Shown piece by piece: positions 20,728-27,921 of a stretch of 30,042 bases of DNA. A model generated the notes under the pieces. The model saw only the letters and a program-made list of their open reading frames with translations, was not told where the DNA came from and did no database searches. This DNA is from a virus. The stretch covers positions 1 to 30,042 of IMG/VR virus record IMGVR_UViG_3300028392_000023; one strand, given 5' to 3'. A program made the translations under genes and the position numbers. Positions within the stretch are counted from its first letter, which is position 1. The number at the start of each line of letters is the position of its first letter.

Positions 20728-22383
20728 ATGGCACAACACGACTATAATATAGCAAATCAAGGGTTCAGTTCTTTTCGTTCTGATCTTAATAACGCACTAT
20801 CAGCAATTCAAACAACTAATTCAGGAACATCATTACCAACTGGTGCTGTAGCTGGTCAAATCTGGTTAGACACTACAAACGCAACTTCCCCTACTTTAAA
20901 ATTTTATGATGGTGCTGATTCAATATCTCTTGCAACAATTAACTATACGGCTAACACAGTTGATTGGTTAGATTCTTCAGTTACAATAACTGGTCTATCT
21001 ACATCTGCAACAGGAACAGTTTTAACTTTATCAGATACTTCAAATACTACTTCTGTAAATTTAATTATAGATAATCAAAAAGAAGTTCGCTTTAGAGAAA
21101 CAACAGCTAATGGAACTAATTATATTGGATTAAAAGCACCTGCTAGTTTGAGTGCTGATTTAACATTTACTTTACCTACTGCTGATGGCACAAACGGACA
21201 AGCATTAATTACTAATGGTTCAGGTGTACTTTCATTTACAACAATTTCTGCTGGAACATCTTGGCAGTCAGTTAAAACAAGTGGATTTACTGCTGTCTCT
21301 GGCGAAGGTTATCCTTGCAATACAACTTCATCTGCATTTACTGTAACACTTCCTGCTTCACCATCTGTTGGTTCTTATGTTCAAATAGTAGATTACGCAG
21401 GAACTTTTGCTACAAACAATATTACATTAGGTGCTAACTCAAATAAAATTAATGGAGTGGTGGGAAATAAATTATTAACAACAAATAGAGAAGCTACAAC
21501 ATTAGTTTATATTGATAGCACTCAAGGTTGGGTTTCAACTTCAGCTTCAAATTATGGAACAGTATCATTAGACCCAGCACCTTATTCAGTAGATTTTTTA
21601 GTAGTAGCTGGTGGTGGAGGAGGAGGAGGTGGTATTGCAGGTGGAGGAGGTGCAGGAGGATATAGAACATCAACTCAATCAGTATCAGCAGGAACAGTAA
21701 TTACAGTAACAGTAGGAGATGGTGGAGCTGGTGTAGCTGGTGATGGTAATAGAGCATCTCAAGGTTCATCTTCATCTATTTCAGGTTCTGGATTAACAAC
21801 AATATCTTCTGCTGGAGGCGGAGGTGGAGGTGGTGCTACAACTACTGGAGGAACTGGAGGTTCTGGTGGAGCTGGTGGTAATTTTTCAACAGGAGCAGCA
21901 GGTAACACTCCTAGTACATCACCAAGTCAAGGAAATACTGGTGGTAATGGTGGTAATGCTGGAGGTTATAGAGGTGGCGGAGGAGGAGGTGGAGCAGGAG
22001 CAGCAGGAGCAAATGGAACTTCTGCAGGTGGAGGAAATGGTGGTACAGGTAGTGCAAGTTCAATAACTGGTTCATCTATAACAAGAGCAGGTGGTGGTGG
22101 TGGTGGTTGTGATACTGGAGGAACTGCTGGGACTGGAGGTTCTGGTGGTGGAGCTAATGGAAGTTCTACAACAGTAGGAGGAACTGGTACTGCAAATACT
22201 GGAGGTGGGGGTGGAGGAAGTTATACAGGTGGAATTTCAGGAGGAAATGGTGGAAAAGGAGTTGTTATATTAAGCATACCAACTGCAAGTTATTCAGGAA
22301 CTTCAAGTGGTTCACCAACAATTACAACATCAGGAAGTAATACAATTTTAGAATTTACAGGTTCAGGAACTTACACAGGATAA
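20728..22383 (+). CDS. Tail fibre with glycine-rich receptor-binding tip
   Basis: A 551-residue fibre. The start MAQHDYNIANQGFSSFRSDL and NNALSAIQTTNSGTSLPTGA is characteristic of fibre proteins in marine phages. Beta-rich shaft repeats follow. From about residue 290 (VDFLVVAGGG) to 515 it is dominated by glycine blocks separated by short Ser/Thr-containing loops, ending GGNGGKGVVILSIPTASYSG. This composition resembles polyglycine-II sandwich adhesins such as T-even gp38. The coding DNA of the tip is locally GC-rich against an AT-rich genome because of Gly codons. Host range probably maps to the loops. Confidence 0.85.
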   Translation: MAQHDYNIANQGFSSFRSDLNNALSAIQTTNSGTSLPTGAVAGQIWLDTTNATSPTLKFYDGADSISLATINYTANTVDWLDSSVTITGLSTSATGTVLTLSDTSNTTSVNLIIDNQKEVRFRETTANGTNYIGLKAPASLSADLTFTLPTADGTNGQALITNGSGVLSFTTISAGTSWQSVKTSGFTAVSGEGYPCNTTSSAFTVTLPASPSVGSYVQIVDYAGTFATNNITLGANSNKINGVVGNKLLTTNREATTLVYIDSTQGWVSTSASNYGTVSLDPAPYSVDFLVVAGGGGGGGGIAGGGGAGGYRTSTQSVSAGTVITVTVGDGGAGVAGDGNRASQGSSSSISGSGLTTISSAGGGGGGGATTTGGTGGSGGAGGNFSTGAAGNTPSTSPSQGNTGGNGGNAGGYRGGGGGGGAGAAGANGTSAGGGNGGTGSASSITGSSITRAGGGGGGCDTGGTAGTGGSGGGANGSSTTVGGTGTANTGGGGGGSYTGGISGGNGGKGVVILSIPTASYSGTSSGSPTITTSGSNTILEFTGSGTYTG

Positions 22384-22386
22384 ATT

Positions 22387-22779
22387 ATGGCATCATTCGC
22401 AAAAATAGGATTAAATTCAAAAGTAATAGAAGTTCTTTCTGTACATAATAACGTACTAAAAGATTCTAATGGAGTTGAGCAAGAAGTTAATGGTATAGAT
22501 TTTTTAACAAAATTAACTGGTTATCCTTTATGGAAACAGACATCGTATAATACTCATGGTGGAGTTCATAATAATAATGGAACACCTTTAAGAAAAAATC
22601 ATGCAGGAATAGGTTATACTTATGATGAAACAAGAGATGCTTTTATTCCAGCTAAACCTTTTAATTCTTGGATATTAAATGAAGATACTTGTTTATGGAA
22701 TGCACCAGTTGCTATGCCAACTGATGGTGAAAGATACTCTTGGAACGAATTGACTTTATCTTGGGATTTAGTAGAGTAA
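22387..22779 (+). CDS. Fibre-associated protein, 130 aa
   Basis: It starts MASFAKIGLNSKVIEVLSVH, contains DFLTKLTGYPLWKQTSYNTH and IGYTYDETRDAFIPAKPFNS, and ends PTDGERYSWNELTLSWDLVE. This pattern occurs in small proteins next to fibres of marine myoviruses and podoviruses and is usually annotated as a virion structural protein. It begins 3 bp after the fibre stop. It may be an attached tip or a chaperone. The family is recognised by pattern only. Confidence 0.7.
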   Translation: MASFAKIGLNSKVIEVLSVHNNVLKDSNGVEQEVNGIDFLTKLTGYPLWKQTSYNTHGGVHNNNGTPLRKNHAGIGYTYDETRDAFIPAKPFNSWILNEDTCLWNAPVAMPTDGERYSWNELTLSWDLVE

Positions 22780-22797
22780 TTTAAAAAAGAAGGAACA

Positions 22798-23409
22798 ATG
22801 GAAGCAACAATCAATGGGATATTCCCAACACCAATTTACATATCAAAAATAGATAGAGAGTTAACAATTAAAGAATTGTCATTTATTGATAAGACTAAAT
22901 TAGATACTTACAATAATGAAGGAAACACAACTTCTAATGATAATTACATTCTTAATCAAAAAGCATTTAAATATTTAAAAGAAGAACTTGATTTAAAAGT
23001 ACAAGATTATTTTGATAAAGTAATTTCTCCAAGCAACAACATTATACCTTATATTACTCAATCTTGGTTAAACTACACAGAAACAAATCAATATCATCAT
23101 AAACATCAACACCCAAATTCATTAGTATCAGGAGTATTCTATATTAACTGCCATGAAGAACATGATAAGATTAAATTCTTTAATGATAAATATTCAACTA
23201 TTAAACCAGAAATAAAAGATTGGAATATTTGGAACTCAGAAACTTGGTGGTTTTCAGTTAAGACTGGAGATGCGATACTATTCCCATCATCATTAACCCA
23301 CATGGTAGAAACTAAACAAGGAGATAACACTAGAATTAGTTTAGCTTTTAATGTATTCATTAAAGGAACAGTTGGTAATAGTAAAAACTTAACAGAATTA
23401 AAATTATGA
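22798..23409 (+). CDS. 2-oxoglutarate/Fe(II)-dependent oxygenase
   Basis: A 203-residue protein. IFPTPIYISKIDRE at the N-terminus and QSWLNYTETNQYHHKHQHPN (88-107), followed by LVSGVFYINC, match the phage 2OG-FeII_Oxy_5 family (WxNxxxxGxxHxxHxHPxsxxSGvyY). His103/His105 are candidate iron ligands, His168 the distal ligand (FPSSLTHMVE) and Arg179 the 2-oxoglutarate anchor (NTRISLAFNV). It would hydroxylate a protein or other substrate. The fibre genes next to it suggest modification of fibre residues, but this is inference. The ribosome site GAAGGA is good. Confidence 0.87.
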   Translation: MEATINGIFPTPIYISKIDRELTIKELSFIDKTKLDTYNNEGNTTSNDNYILNQKAFKYLKEELDLKVQDYFDKVISPSNNIIPYITQSWLNYTETNQYHHKHQHPNSLVSGVFYINCHEEHDKIKFFNDKYSTIKPEIKDWNIWNSETWWFSVKTGDAILFPSSLTHMVETKQGDNTRISLAFNVFIKGTVGNSKNLTELKL

Positions 23410-23516
23410 TATTATTTATTTCAGGATTAATAATTGGTTTATTTCTTGGTTGGAAATACGAACTATCAATTAACGACTTCATAGAATCAATAAAAATACA
23501 TTTAAATATTAAATAG
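23406..23516 (+). CDS. Small membrane protein, 36 aa
   Basis: It begins MILFISGLIIGLFLGWKYEL, one transmembrane segment, followed by a short amphipathic tail. The start overlaps the oxygenase stop (ATGA). It is too short for a classical holin but could be a lysis accessory or envelope peptide. No family is recognised. Confidence 0.5.
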   Translation: MILFISGLIIGLFLGWKYELSINDFIESIKIHLNIK

Positions 23517-23600
23517 TATTGCAATTCTAAAGTTCAACACCATATAACACGCATGGTTTATAATAACGAAGAATATAACTTTTACACAAAGGAGAATGAT
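23517..23600 (+). promoter_or_regulatory. Intergenic gap with possible promoter
   Basis: It contains a perfect TATAAT at 23559-23564 and an ACCAT/ATGGT hairpin (23540-23558, 9-nt loop) overlapping the possible -35. No good -35 lies at 16-18 bp (TTCAAC is 20 bp away). The gap leads to a gene with a strong ribosome site (AAAGGAG), so a late lysis-region promoter is possible but unproven. Confidence 0.28.
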
Positions 23601-23720
23601 ATGCTGAACTATTCAGATATTAAATCTTATTGGTCTAAATTTGCAAATGATTACGTTCAAGATGTAAAATCATTTTGGAACAATTACTTAGATACAGTAA
23701 ATAAATTTTATAATAAATAA
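23601..23720 (+). CDS. Small amphipathic aromatic-rich protein, 39 aa
   Basis: It begins MLNYSDIKSYWSKFANDYVQ and ends LDTVNKFYNK. Trp, Phe and Tyr are spaced every three to four residues along a predicted single helix, faintly like a miniature phasin. The AAAGGAG ribosome site six bases before the ATG is among the strongest in the rightward unit, so it is likely expressed well. A membrane-surface or lipid-droplet-binding role is speculation. No family is recognised. Confidence 0.58.
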   Translation: MLNYSDIKSYWSKFANDYVQDVKSFWNNYLDTVNKFYNK

Positions 23721-23786
23721 CTTTATTAAGTCCAAATCTTTAGATATAAGACACAAGGAAGGCATAAACCTCAAACATTATTGCCT

Positions 23787-24050
23787 ATGGAAACATCTAA
23801 AGTAACATTCAGATTAATACAAAACATTCAAAAAGTTTTATTAGATCATGGAGATGAAATCGCTTACATTAAAAAGAACCTAAGAGAAATTAAAGGTTAC
23901 TTTTCTCCTAAAATGCTAATCATTTATTTTGGATTTATATTAGCACAAGTTATTGGTGTTACTTTCTGGGTTGCTAAACAACAAACAACTATTGAGTTGC
24001 TTACAAAAGAAGTAGATTATTTAAGAGATCAAATTAAGGATATGAAATAG
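23787..24050 (+). CDS. Membrane protein with coiled coil, 87 aa (possible inner spanin)
   Basis: It starts METSKVTFRLIQNIQKVLLD, with a basic helix before one transmembrane segment (MLIIYFGFILAQVIGVTFWV, about 46-65). A coiled-coil tail follows (IELLTKEVDYLRDQIKDMK). I chose ATG 23787. An in-frame TTG lies two codons upstream. One membrane span followed by a periplasmic coiled coil is the layout of inner spanins, and a tiny Cys-rich frame overlaps its stop. But the cytoplasmic part is longer than in typical Rz proteins, so the role stays open. Confidence 0.62.
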   Translation: METSKVTFRLIQNIQKVLLDHGDEIAYIKKNLREIKGYFSPKMLIIYFGFILAQVIGVTFWVAKQQTTIELLTKEVDYLRDQIKDMK

Positions 24051-24142
24051 TGTGCATATTTAAACTATGGATTGGAAGCTGTTGCCTTCTACATAATTGT
24101 AAATGCTTGACGAATAAACCGAATACAACTAACAAGAAATAA
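24050..24142 (+). CDS. Possible tiny Cys-rich lipoprotein frame, 30 aa
   Basis: A GTG-initiated frame overlaps the previous stop (TAGTG, as at 1445) and ends 1 nt before the next ATG, filling the gap exactly. It begins MCIFKLWIGSCCLLHNCKC, with a lipobox-like I-G-S-C at Cys11 and five cysteines in all, then a polar Asn/Thr/Lys end. It could be an outer-spanin partner for the preceding membrane protein. There is no ribosome site and it may be fortuitous. Confidence 0.28.
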   Translation: MCIFKLWIGSCCLLHNCKCLTNKPNTTNKK

Positions 24143-24143
24143 T

Positions 24144-24848
24144 ATGAATAAAAGAATCTTAGTCATATCAGATTTACACTTTCCATTTGCTCATAAAGAT
24201 TGGCATGGATTTTTAACTAAACTAAAAGTTAAATACAAACCAGATACTATTATAAATATTGGAGATGAAATGGACTTTCATTCTATTAATGTATCTCATA
24301 CAATAGACCCTGACTTACCATCTCCTAAAGATGAATTAGAACTTGGTAAAAAAGATATTCAAAAATTACATAAATTATTTCCTCAGATGACTTTGCTAGA
24401 ATCAAATCATGGTTCTATGGTTTTAAGACGTGCTATGGCAAAAGGAATGACAAAATCTTTTATTAAATCTTATAATCAGATATTAGAAGTTGGTAAAGGT
24501 TGGGAATGGAAAGAAAAACATTTTATAGATACAGACAAAGGTAGAATACTTTTTGGACATCAATTCTCTCCTGATGTTTCTAAAGCTGTTGCTCAATTTG
24601 CAGTGTCAGTTGTTCAGGGGCATTATCATACAATTTCAGAAGTAAGATTTCATGGTAACGATTTTCATTTAAACTTTGGAATGACTGTTGGTTGCATGAT
24701 TGATAAAGAAGCTTTGTCTATGAAGTACATGAGACTTAATTTAAAGAAACCTATTTTATCTTGTGGTTTAATTACAAATGGTATGCCACATTTAACACCA
24801 ATGTATTTAAAACGTAATGGAGATTGGGATAACAATATCTACATTTAA
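24144..24848 (+). CDS. Calcineurin-like metallophosphoesterase
   Basis: A 234-residue protein with all family motifs in order: ISDLH (Asp10, His12), IGDEMDFH (Asp41), ESNHG (Asn88, His89), FGHQ (His139) and QGHYH (His160, His162). These bind two metals and hydrolyse phosphoesters. Phage members act on DNA ends or nucleotides, or as 2',3'-cyclic phosphodiesterases, and the substrate here is unknown. It sits within the lysis-region genes and overlaps the M15 peptidase start by one base. Confidence 0.88.
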   Translation: MNKRILVISDLHFPFAHKDWHGFLTKLKVKYKPDTIINIGDEMDFHSINVSHTIDPDLPSPKDELELGKKDIQKLHKLFPQMTLLESNHGSMVLRRAMAKGMTKSFIKSYNQILEVGKGWEWKEKHFIDTDKGRILFGHQFSPDVSKAVAQFAVSVVQGHYHTISEVRFHGNDFHLNFGMTVGCMIDKEALSMKYMRLNLKKPILSCGLITNGMPHLTPMYLKRNGDWDNNIYI

Positions 24849-25297
24849 TGTCAGATCATTTTTCAATTAAAGAACTTACTTATTCAGATACAGCAATTAG
24901 ACTTGGAATAGACAATACACCTACAGATGAAGTTCTTAAAAATTTACAATTAGTAACTCAACATATCTTAGAAGAAGTAAGATCATATTTTGATAAGCCA
25001 ATTAAAATTACTTCTGGTTATCGTTCTCCTGCTTTATGCCAAGCTATTGGAAGTAAACCAACATCTCAACATACTCTTGGTCAAGCTGTAGATTTTGAAG
25101 TTATTGGAATACCAAATAAAGTTGTATCTGATTGGATTGTTAACAATTTAGACTTTGACCAATGTATCTTAGAATTTTGGAAACCAAATGAATACAATTC
25201 TGGTTGGGTTCATTGTTCTTATAAAACTTCTGGTAATAGAAAAATGTATCTTAAAGCTTACACTGCAAATGGAAGAACAGTCTATGAAGTCATTTAA
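24848..25297 (+). CDS. Endolysin, peptidase M15-type (D-Ala-D-Ala carboxypeptidase-like)
   Basis: A 149-residue protein with the M15_3 signature: KITSGYRSPALCQAIG (54-68), SQHTLGQAVDFEV (73-85; zinc ligands His75 and Asp82) and GWVH (119-122; His122). FSIKELTYSDTA at the start is typical of phage M15 lysins. It would cut peptide bonds in peptidoglycan stems. There is no signal sequence, so release depends on the holin at 25932. It complements the glycan-cutting lysin at 3074. The end overlaps the next gene by 14 nt. Confidence 0.9.
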   Translation: MSDHFSIKELTYSDTAIRLGIDNTPTDEVLKNLQLVTQHILEEVRSYFDKPIKITSGYRSPALCQAIGSKPTSQHTLGQAVDFEVIGIPNKVVSDWIVNNLDFDQCILEFWKPNEYNSGWVHCSYKTSGNRKMYLKAYTANGRTVYEVI

Positions 25298-25496
25298 AAA
25301 ACAAGTTGGTGGCAATCACTACAAGAAATATGTTATCCAACCTGCAGAATTTATAATCAAAAATAATATTGGATTTTGTGAAGGTAATATCATAAAGTAT
25401 GTTTTAAGATTTAAAGACAAAGGTGGTATTGCTGATTTAGAAAAAGCAAAACACTACATAGAACTACTAATAGATTCAATTAATAGTAGCAAATAG
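25284..25496 (+). CDS. DUF3310 (SaV-like) protein, 70 aa
   Basis: KKQVGGNHYKKYVIQPAEFI followed by GFCEGNIIKYVLRFKDKGGI and DLEKAKHYIELLID is a full match to the short DUF3310 pattern (GgxHY...iqP.e.i...gl.f..GNviKYv.R...K.g..DL.KA.hYl). Members are sometimes called nucleotide kinases, but the function is unproven. I chose ATG 25284, with GGAAG upstream, over a longer frame that would read through the M15 gene in another phase. Confidence 0.85.
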   Translation: MKSFKKQVGGNHYKKYVIQPAEFIIKNNIGFCEGNIIKYVLRFKDKGGIADLEKAKHYIELLIDSINSSK

Positions 25497-25633
25497 TCTT
25501 TAAAGCCAATTTAAACGATTTTAAGGCACTGTGGCTTTAGAAATACGATAAGCGACAACAAAACCTATAATATAAAAAAAAATGGGTAATTTGTCGGTTT
25601 AAATAGGCAAATTTACAACATTTAAAGAATACA
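25497..25633 (+). promoter_or_regulatory. Structured 137-bp gap with a consensus -10 and competing hairpins
   Basis: No gene fits here. TTTAAAGCC/GGCTTTAGA (25499-25507 and 25533-25541) forms a 9-bp stem with a 25-nt loop. CGACAA (25553-25558) pairs with TTGTCG (25591-25596), helped by ACC/GGT inside. AATTTG (25588-25593) can instead pair with CAAATT (25608-25613), so the last two exclude each other. TATAAT lies at 25566-25571 without a good -35. The gene at 25634 lacks a ribosome site, so leader control is plausible. Confidence 0.42.
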
Positions 25634-25930
25634 ATGTCCATATATGGAGTAACATCAATAGACCCAGATAATACAGCATACAATTCAGCAATAACAAATA
25701 CCAATCAAGTTAGTTCAGCAATAGTTACTGGTTCTGGGAAAATTAGAATATCAACACAAGGAAACCATTGTCATATTGCTTTTGGTTCTGCACCAACTGC
25801 TTCAAGCACAACTAGTTTTTTTATACCAACTAATTCAGTTGAAATATTTGATGGTTTTAAATCAGGAGACAAAGTTGCATTTATTAGCACTACAAGTGCT
25901 GGTTCTATTTCTATAGTAGCAGTAGATTAA
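25634..25930 (+). CDS. Hypothetical beta-rich protein, 98 aa
   Basis: It starts MSIYGVTSIDPDNTAYNSAI and is rich in Ser, Thr, Ala and Ile, with alternating hydrophobic residues (GKIRISTQGNHCHIAFGSA; GSISIVAVD). It has the composition of a small secreted or virion beta-sandwich protein. No signal peptide, membrane span or catalytic motif is seen. It could be a virion decoration protein. The position, after a structured leader and before the holin, is unusual for one. Confidence 0.62.
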   Translation: MSIYGVTSIDPDNTAYNSAITNTNQVSSAIVTGSGKIRISTQGNHCHIAFGSAPTASSTTSFFIPTNSVEIFDGFKSGDKVAFISTTSAGSISIVAVD

Positions 25931-25931
25931 T

Positions 25932-26360
25932 ATGTTGCCAATCTTATCAGCATTAACTCCTATTCTTTCAAAAGTTTTTGACGTAGTAGATAAGTCTATT
26001 GCTGATAAGGATTTGGCAGCTAAATTAAAAGCAGAACTTAATACACAATTAATTCAACAAGGCACTGAAGAATTAAAAGCATCATCAAGAATTATTGAAG
26101 CAGAAGCTAAAGCTGGTCTTTTTTCAAGTTCTTGGAGACCATTATTAATGTATGTATTAATTGCTATATTAATTTGGAATTATATTTTAAGTCCAATTAT
26201 TTTATTAATATTTCATGTTAATTCACAAGTGGTTTTACCTACTGACGTTTGGACTGTTTTACAAATTGGTCTTGGTGGTTATGTTGTCGGAAGATCAGGA
26301 GAATCTATCGCTAGAACTTTAGCTAATAGACCATCTAATAAAGACGATCAAAACGGATAA
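25932..26360 (+). CDS. Holin, 3TM/GTA-type
   Basis: A 142-residue protein matching the Holin_3TM (GTA holin) layout. The N-terminal helical region ends RIIEAEAKAGLFSSSWRPLL (53-72). Hydrophobic spans MYVLIAILIWNYILSPIILL (73-92) and VWTVLQIGLGGYVVGRSGES follow, the latter carrying the G-Y-V-x-G-R-S motif of the family. It should form the membrane lesion that frees the M15 lysin. It begins 1 bp after the previous stop and is followed by a small lipoprotein, as in many lysis cassettes. Confidence 0.85.
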   Translation: MLPILSALTPILSKVFDVVDKSIADKDLAAKLKAELNTQLIQQGTEELKASSRIIEAEAKAGLFSSSWRPLLMYVLIAILIWNYILSPIILLIFHVNSQVVLPTDVWTVLQIGLGGYVVGRSGESIARTLANRPSNKDDQNG

Positions 26361-26368
26361 TTTATAAA

Positions 26369-26494
26369 ATGAAATATTTATTAATATTTTTACTTCTGTC
26401 TTGTTCGCAAACTCAAGTCGCTAATAAACAAGTAATAACTCAAACAGTTGAAATAAAAGAAACCACAACAACTAAAGTTGAAATATATTACTAA
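26369..26494 (+). CDS. Small lipoprotein, 41 aa (candidate outer spanin)
   Basis: MKYLLIFLLLSCSQ is a compact signal with lipobox L-L-S-Cys12. The mature 30 residues are polar and Thr/Val-rich (QTQVANKQVITQTVEIKETT). Directly after the holin, a short lipoprotein of this kind is the expected form of an outer spanin, which bridges to an inner spanin in lysis of Gram-negative hosts. The ribosome site is weak. Its stop overlaps the next start (TAATG). Confidence 0.68.
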   Translation: MKYLLIFLLLSCSQTQVANKQVITQTVEIKETTTTKVEIYY

Positions 26495-26727
26495 TGAACT
26501 TCTATCTAATTACCTACGCAATTAGTTTTGTGAAGGTTAATGATGAAAATATTAGAGAAGATATTGCTCATGTAAGATTTTTTGATAATTCAAATTTTAC
26601 AAACTCAAGTTCATTTTTAGCATCACTTAAACAAGTTAAAAAATTAAGAATTACTGGTGTTGAATTTGATGTAGAGGAATGTGATTGGTTTGATTACTAT
26701 GAAGATATTTCAAATACTGTTCACTAA
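26494..26727 (+). CDS. Hypothetical acidic protein, 77 aa; last gene of the rightward unit
   Basis: It begins MNFYLITYAISFVKVNDENI, with short strands and an acidic C-terminal half (VEFDVEECDWFDYYEDI). No membrane span is convincing. It is coupled to the lipoprotein by TAATG overlap. Its stop overlaps, by four bases on the opposite strand, the stop of the leftward nuclease gene. Function unknown. Confidence 0.6.
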   Translation: MNFYLITYAISFVKVNDENIREDIAHVRFFDNSNFTNSSSFLASLKQVKKLRITGVEFDVEECDWFDYYEDISNTVH

Positions 26728-27206
26728 ATTGGCAATAGATAATATTCTATTCCATCATTCCAAGTTTGAATCTTTGATTGTGGCAACAACTTTAATATTT
26801 GATCTACTGATTTAAACTTTAAACCATCTTTAAAAGCAAAGCATATTGTATATTGAGTAAATCTATTATCGCAGAACATTTGTGCGAATGTAATATATTT
26901 CTTTAAATCTTTTAATTTAAGTTTGTTGGAAGCTTTGACTTCCACGAAGAATTGACTTTTACGTTGTTCAGTTTCTTTGGAATAAACAAAGTAATCAGGT
27001 AAAGCACTAAGTATGCCAAGTTTATGATAATAAGGAATAGGGGAAGCACTAAAATCAGAATTATCATTAAACAAAAGCTTTTTAAAATGAAAAGATTTAC
27101 TTTTACAATATTCTTCAAACCTTTGTTCTGCAAAGTCAATGTAGTTCTCAGTTCGTTCCTTATATCCAAATTCATTTAATGTTCCTTTTGGTTGGATTGT
27201 TTTCAT
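26724..27206 (-). CDS. PD-(D/E)XK nuclease (VRR-NUC/resolvase-like)
   Basis: A 160-residue protein with a compact nuclease core: LGILSALPDYFVYS (63-76, Asp71) followed by SQFFVEVKAS (84-93, Glu89-x-Lys91). A preceding helix (FAEQRFEEYCKS) carries a likely motif-I Glu. This is the arrangement of small phage PD-(D/E)XK enzymes such as Holliday-junction resolvases or VRR-NUC proteins. It may resolve branched replication or recombination intermediates before packaging. It is the last gene of the leftward unit, ATGA-coupled to the gene before it. Confidence 0.77.
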   Translation of the reverse strand: MKTIQPKGTLNEFGYKERTENYIDFAEQRFEEYCKSKSFHFKKLLFNDNSDFSASPIPYYHKLGILSALPDYFVYSKETEQRKSQFFVEVKASNKLKLKDLKKYITFAQMFCDNRFTQYTICFAFKDGLKFKSVDQILKLLPQSKIQTWNDGIEYYLLPI

Positions 27207-27541
27207 CTGCTTAATTCTCTATTTGTAACTAGCCATGATCTATAAAGATCAACCCAGCTTTGTAGGTTAGCATATTTACCTTTGAGAATTGAATAATTTT
27301 TTTCAGCTACTAATAAACCTTCAACAATAGTTGCATAATCTTTATCAGAATAAGCCCACTTCTCAGCTTCACTTACACTGCAATTCTTTTCTAGTTTTTT
27401 AGTAAGAGTTAATTGACTAAAAGTTATTTTCTTAAATTCTTCACAACGTCTAAAAGTATATAATGCTTCTGACATTTGTTCTGAAACAGAATCTAACTCT
27501 TGTTTAATTTGGTCTGGATTTTTTAGCGATAGATCGTGCAT
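27203..27541 (-). CDS. Hypothetical helical protein, 112 aa
   Basis: An all-helical, charged protein: MHDLSLKNPDQIKQELDSVS at the start and LLVAEKNYSILKGKYANLQS, then WVDLYRSWLVTNREL, near the end. The strong ribosome site AAGGAAGG precedes ATG 27541. Similar unnamed coiled-coil proteins occur beside recombination nucleases in phages, so a helper of the downstream nuclease is a fair guess. No named family is recognised. Confidence 0.68.
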   Translation of the reverse strand: MHDLSLKNPDQIKQELDSVSEQMSEALYTFRRCEEFKKITFSQLTLTKKLEKNCSVSEAEKWAYSDKDYATIVEGLLVAEKNYSILKGKYANLQSWVDLYRSWLVTNRELSR

Positions 27542-27575
27542 ACCTTCCTTTACAGTTTATAGTTGTGTTACTAAC

Positions 27576-27737
27576 CTAAGCTAGTAGTTCTTCAAATTTC
27601 AAAACTACTTTTGTTTCTAAAGCATCTTTAAGTCTTTTTGCCTTTTCCATTTTATGCTTTAGTTCAAAATATTTCATAGAGACTTTATAATGTCTGTCTC
27701 TTAGGTTCTGAACTTGATGTCTTGTTTTCTCCATCAT
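27576..27737 (-). CDS. Small coiled-coil protein, 53 aa
   Basis: A basic amphipathic helix throughout, beginning MMEKTRHQVQNLRDRHYKVS and ending KVVLKFEELLA. Two adjacent ATG codons (27737, 27734) could serve as start. The ribosome site is weak. It overlaps the end of the 68-residue gene by 53 nt in another frame, a large overlap that lowers confidence. The frame has good composition and fills the gap to the next gene. Confidence 0.45.
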   Translation of the reverse strand: MMEKTRHQVQNLRDRHYKVSMKYFELKHKMEKAKRLKDALETKVVLKFEELLA

Positions 27738-27891
27738 TTTCTATTTTAACTTTAGTGGAAATTAATTTTGTATTTACAATTTTAACATCAACTAAAGTGC
27801 CTTCTTTATTAGTTAAAGCTTCTTGTTCATTTGCAAATCTTTCAAATAGACTTACAGTTAAATCTAAAAGCTTCTCACGAATTACTGTCAT
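27685..27891 (-). CDS. Hypothetical protein, 68 aa
   Basis: It begins MTVIREKLLDLTVSLFERFA as an N-terminal helix, followed by strands (LVDVKIVNTKLISTKVKIEN) and a polar tail (GENKTSSSEPKRQ). I chose ATG 27891. A longer form would need a TTG at 27918. There is no Shine-Dalgarno, but a strongly structured element lies about 30 nt upstream in the message, which may influence translation. No family is recognised. Confidence 0.55.
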   Translation of the reverse strand: MTVIREKLLDLTVSLFERFANEQEALTNKEGTLVDVKIVNTKLISTKVKIENDGENKTSSSEPKRQTL

Positions 27892-27921
27892 TATATATTT
27901 TTTATAATAAATTTGCAAGGA

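Noticed and set aside
21824-22066. Glu/Val/Gln-rich frame inside the fibre gene
   Set aside because: A plus-one reading of the glycine-codon repeats, so low-complexity artefact.
25188-25283. Longer form of the DUF3310 protein reading through the M15 gene
   Set aside because: The extra residues are an out-of-phase shadow of the peptidase gene. The family pattern begins right after ATG 25284.
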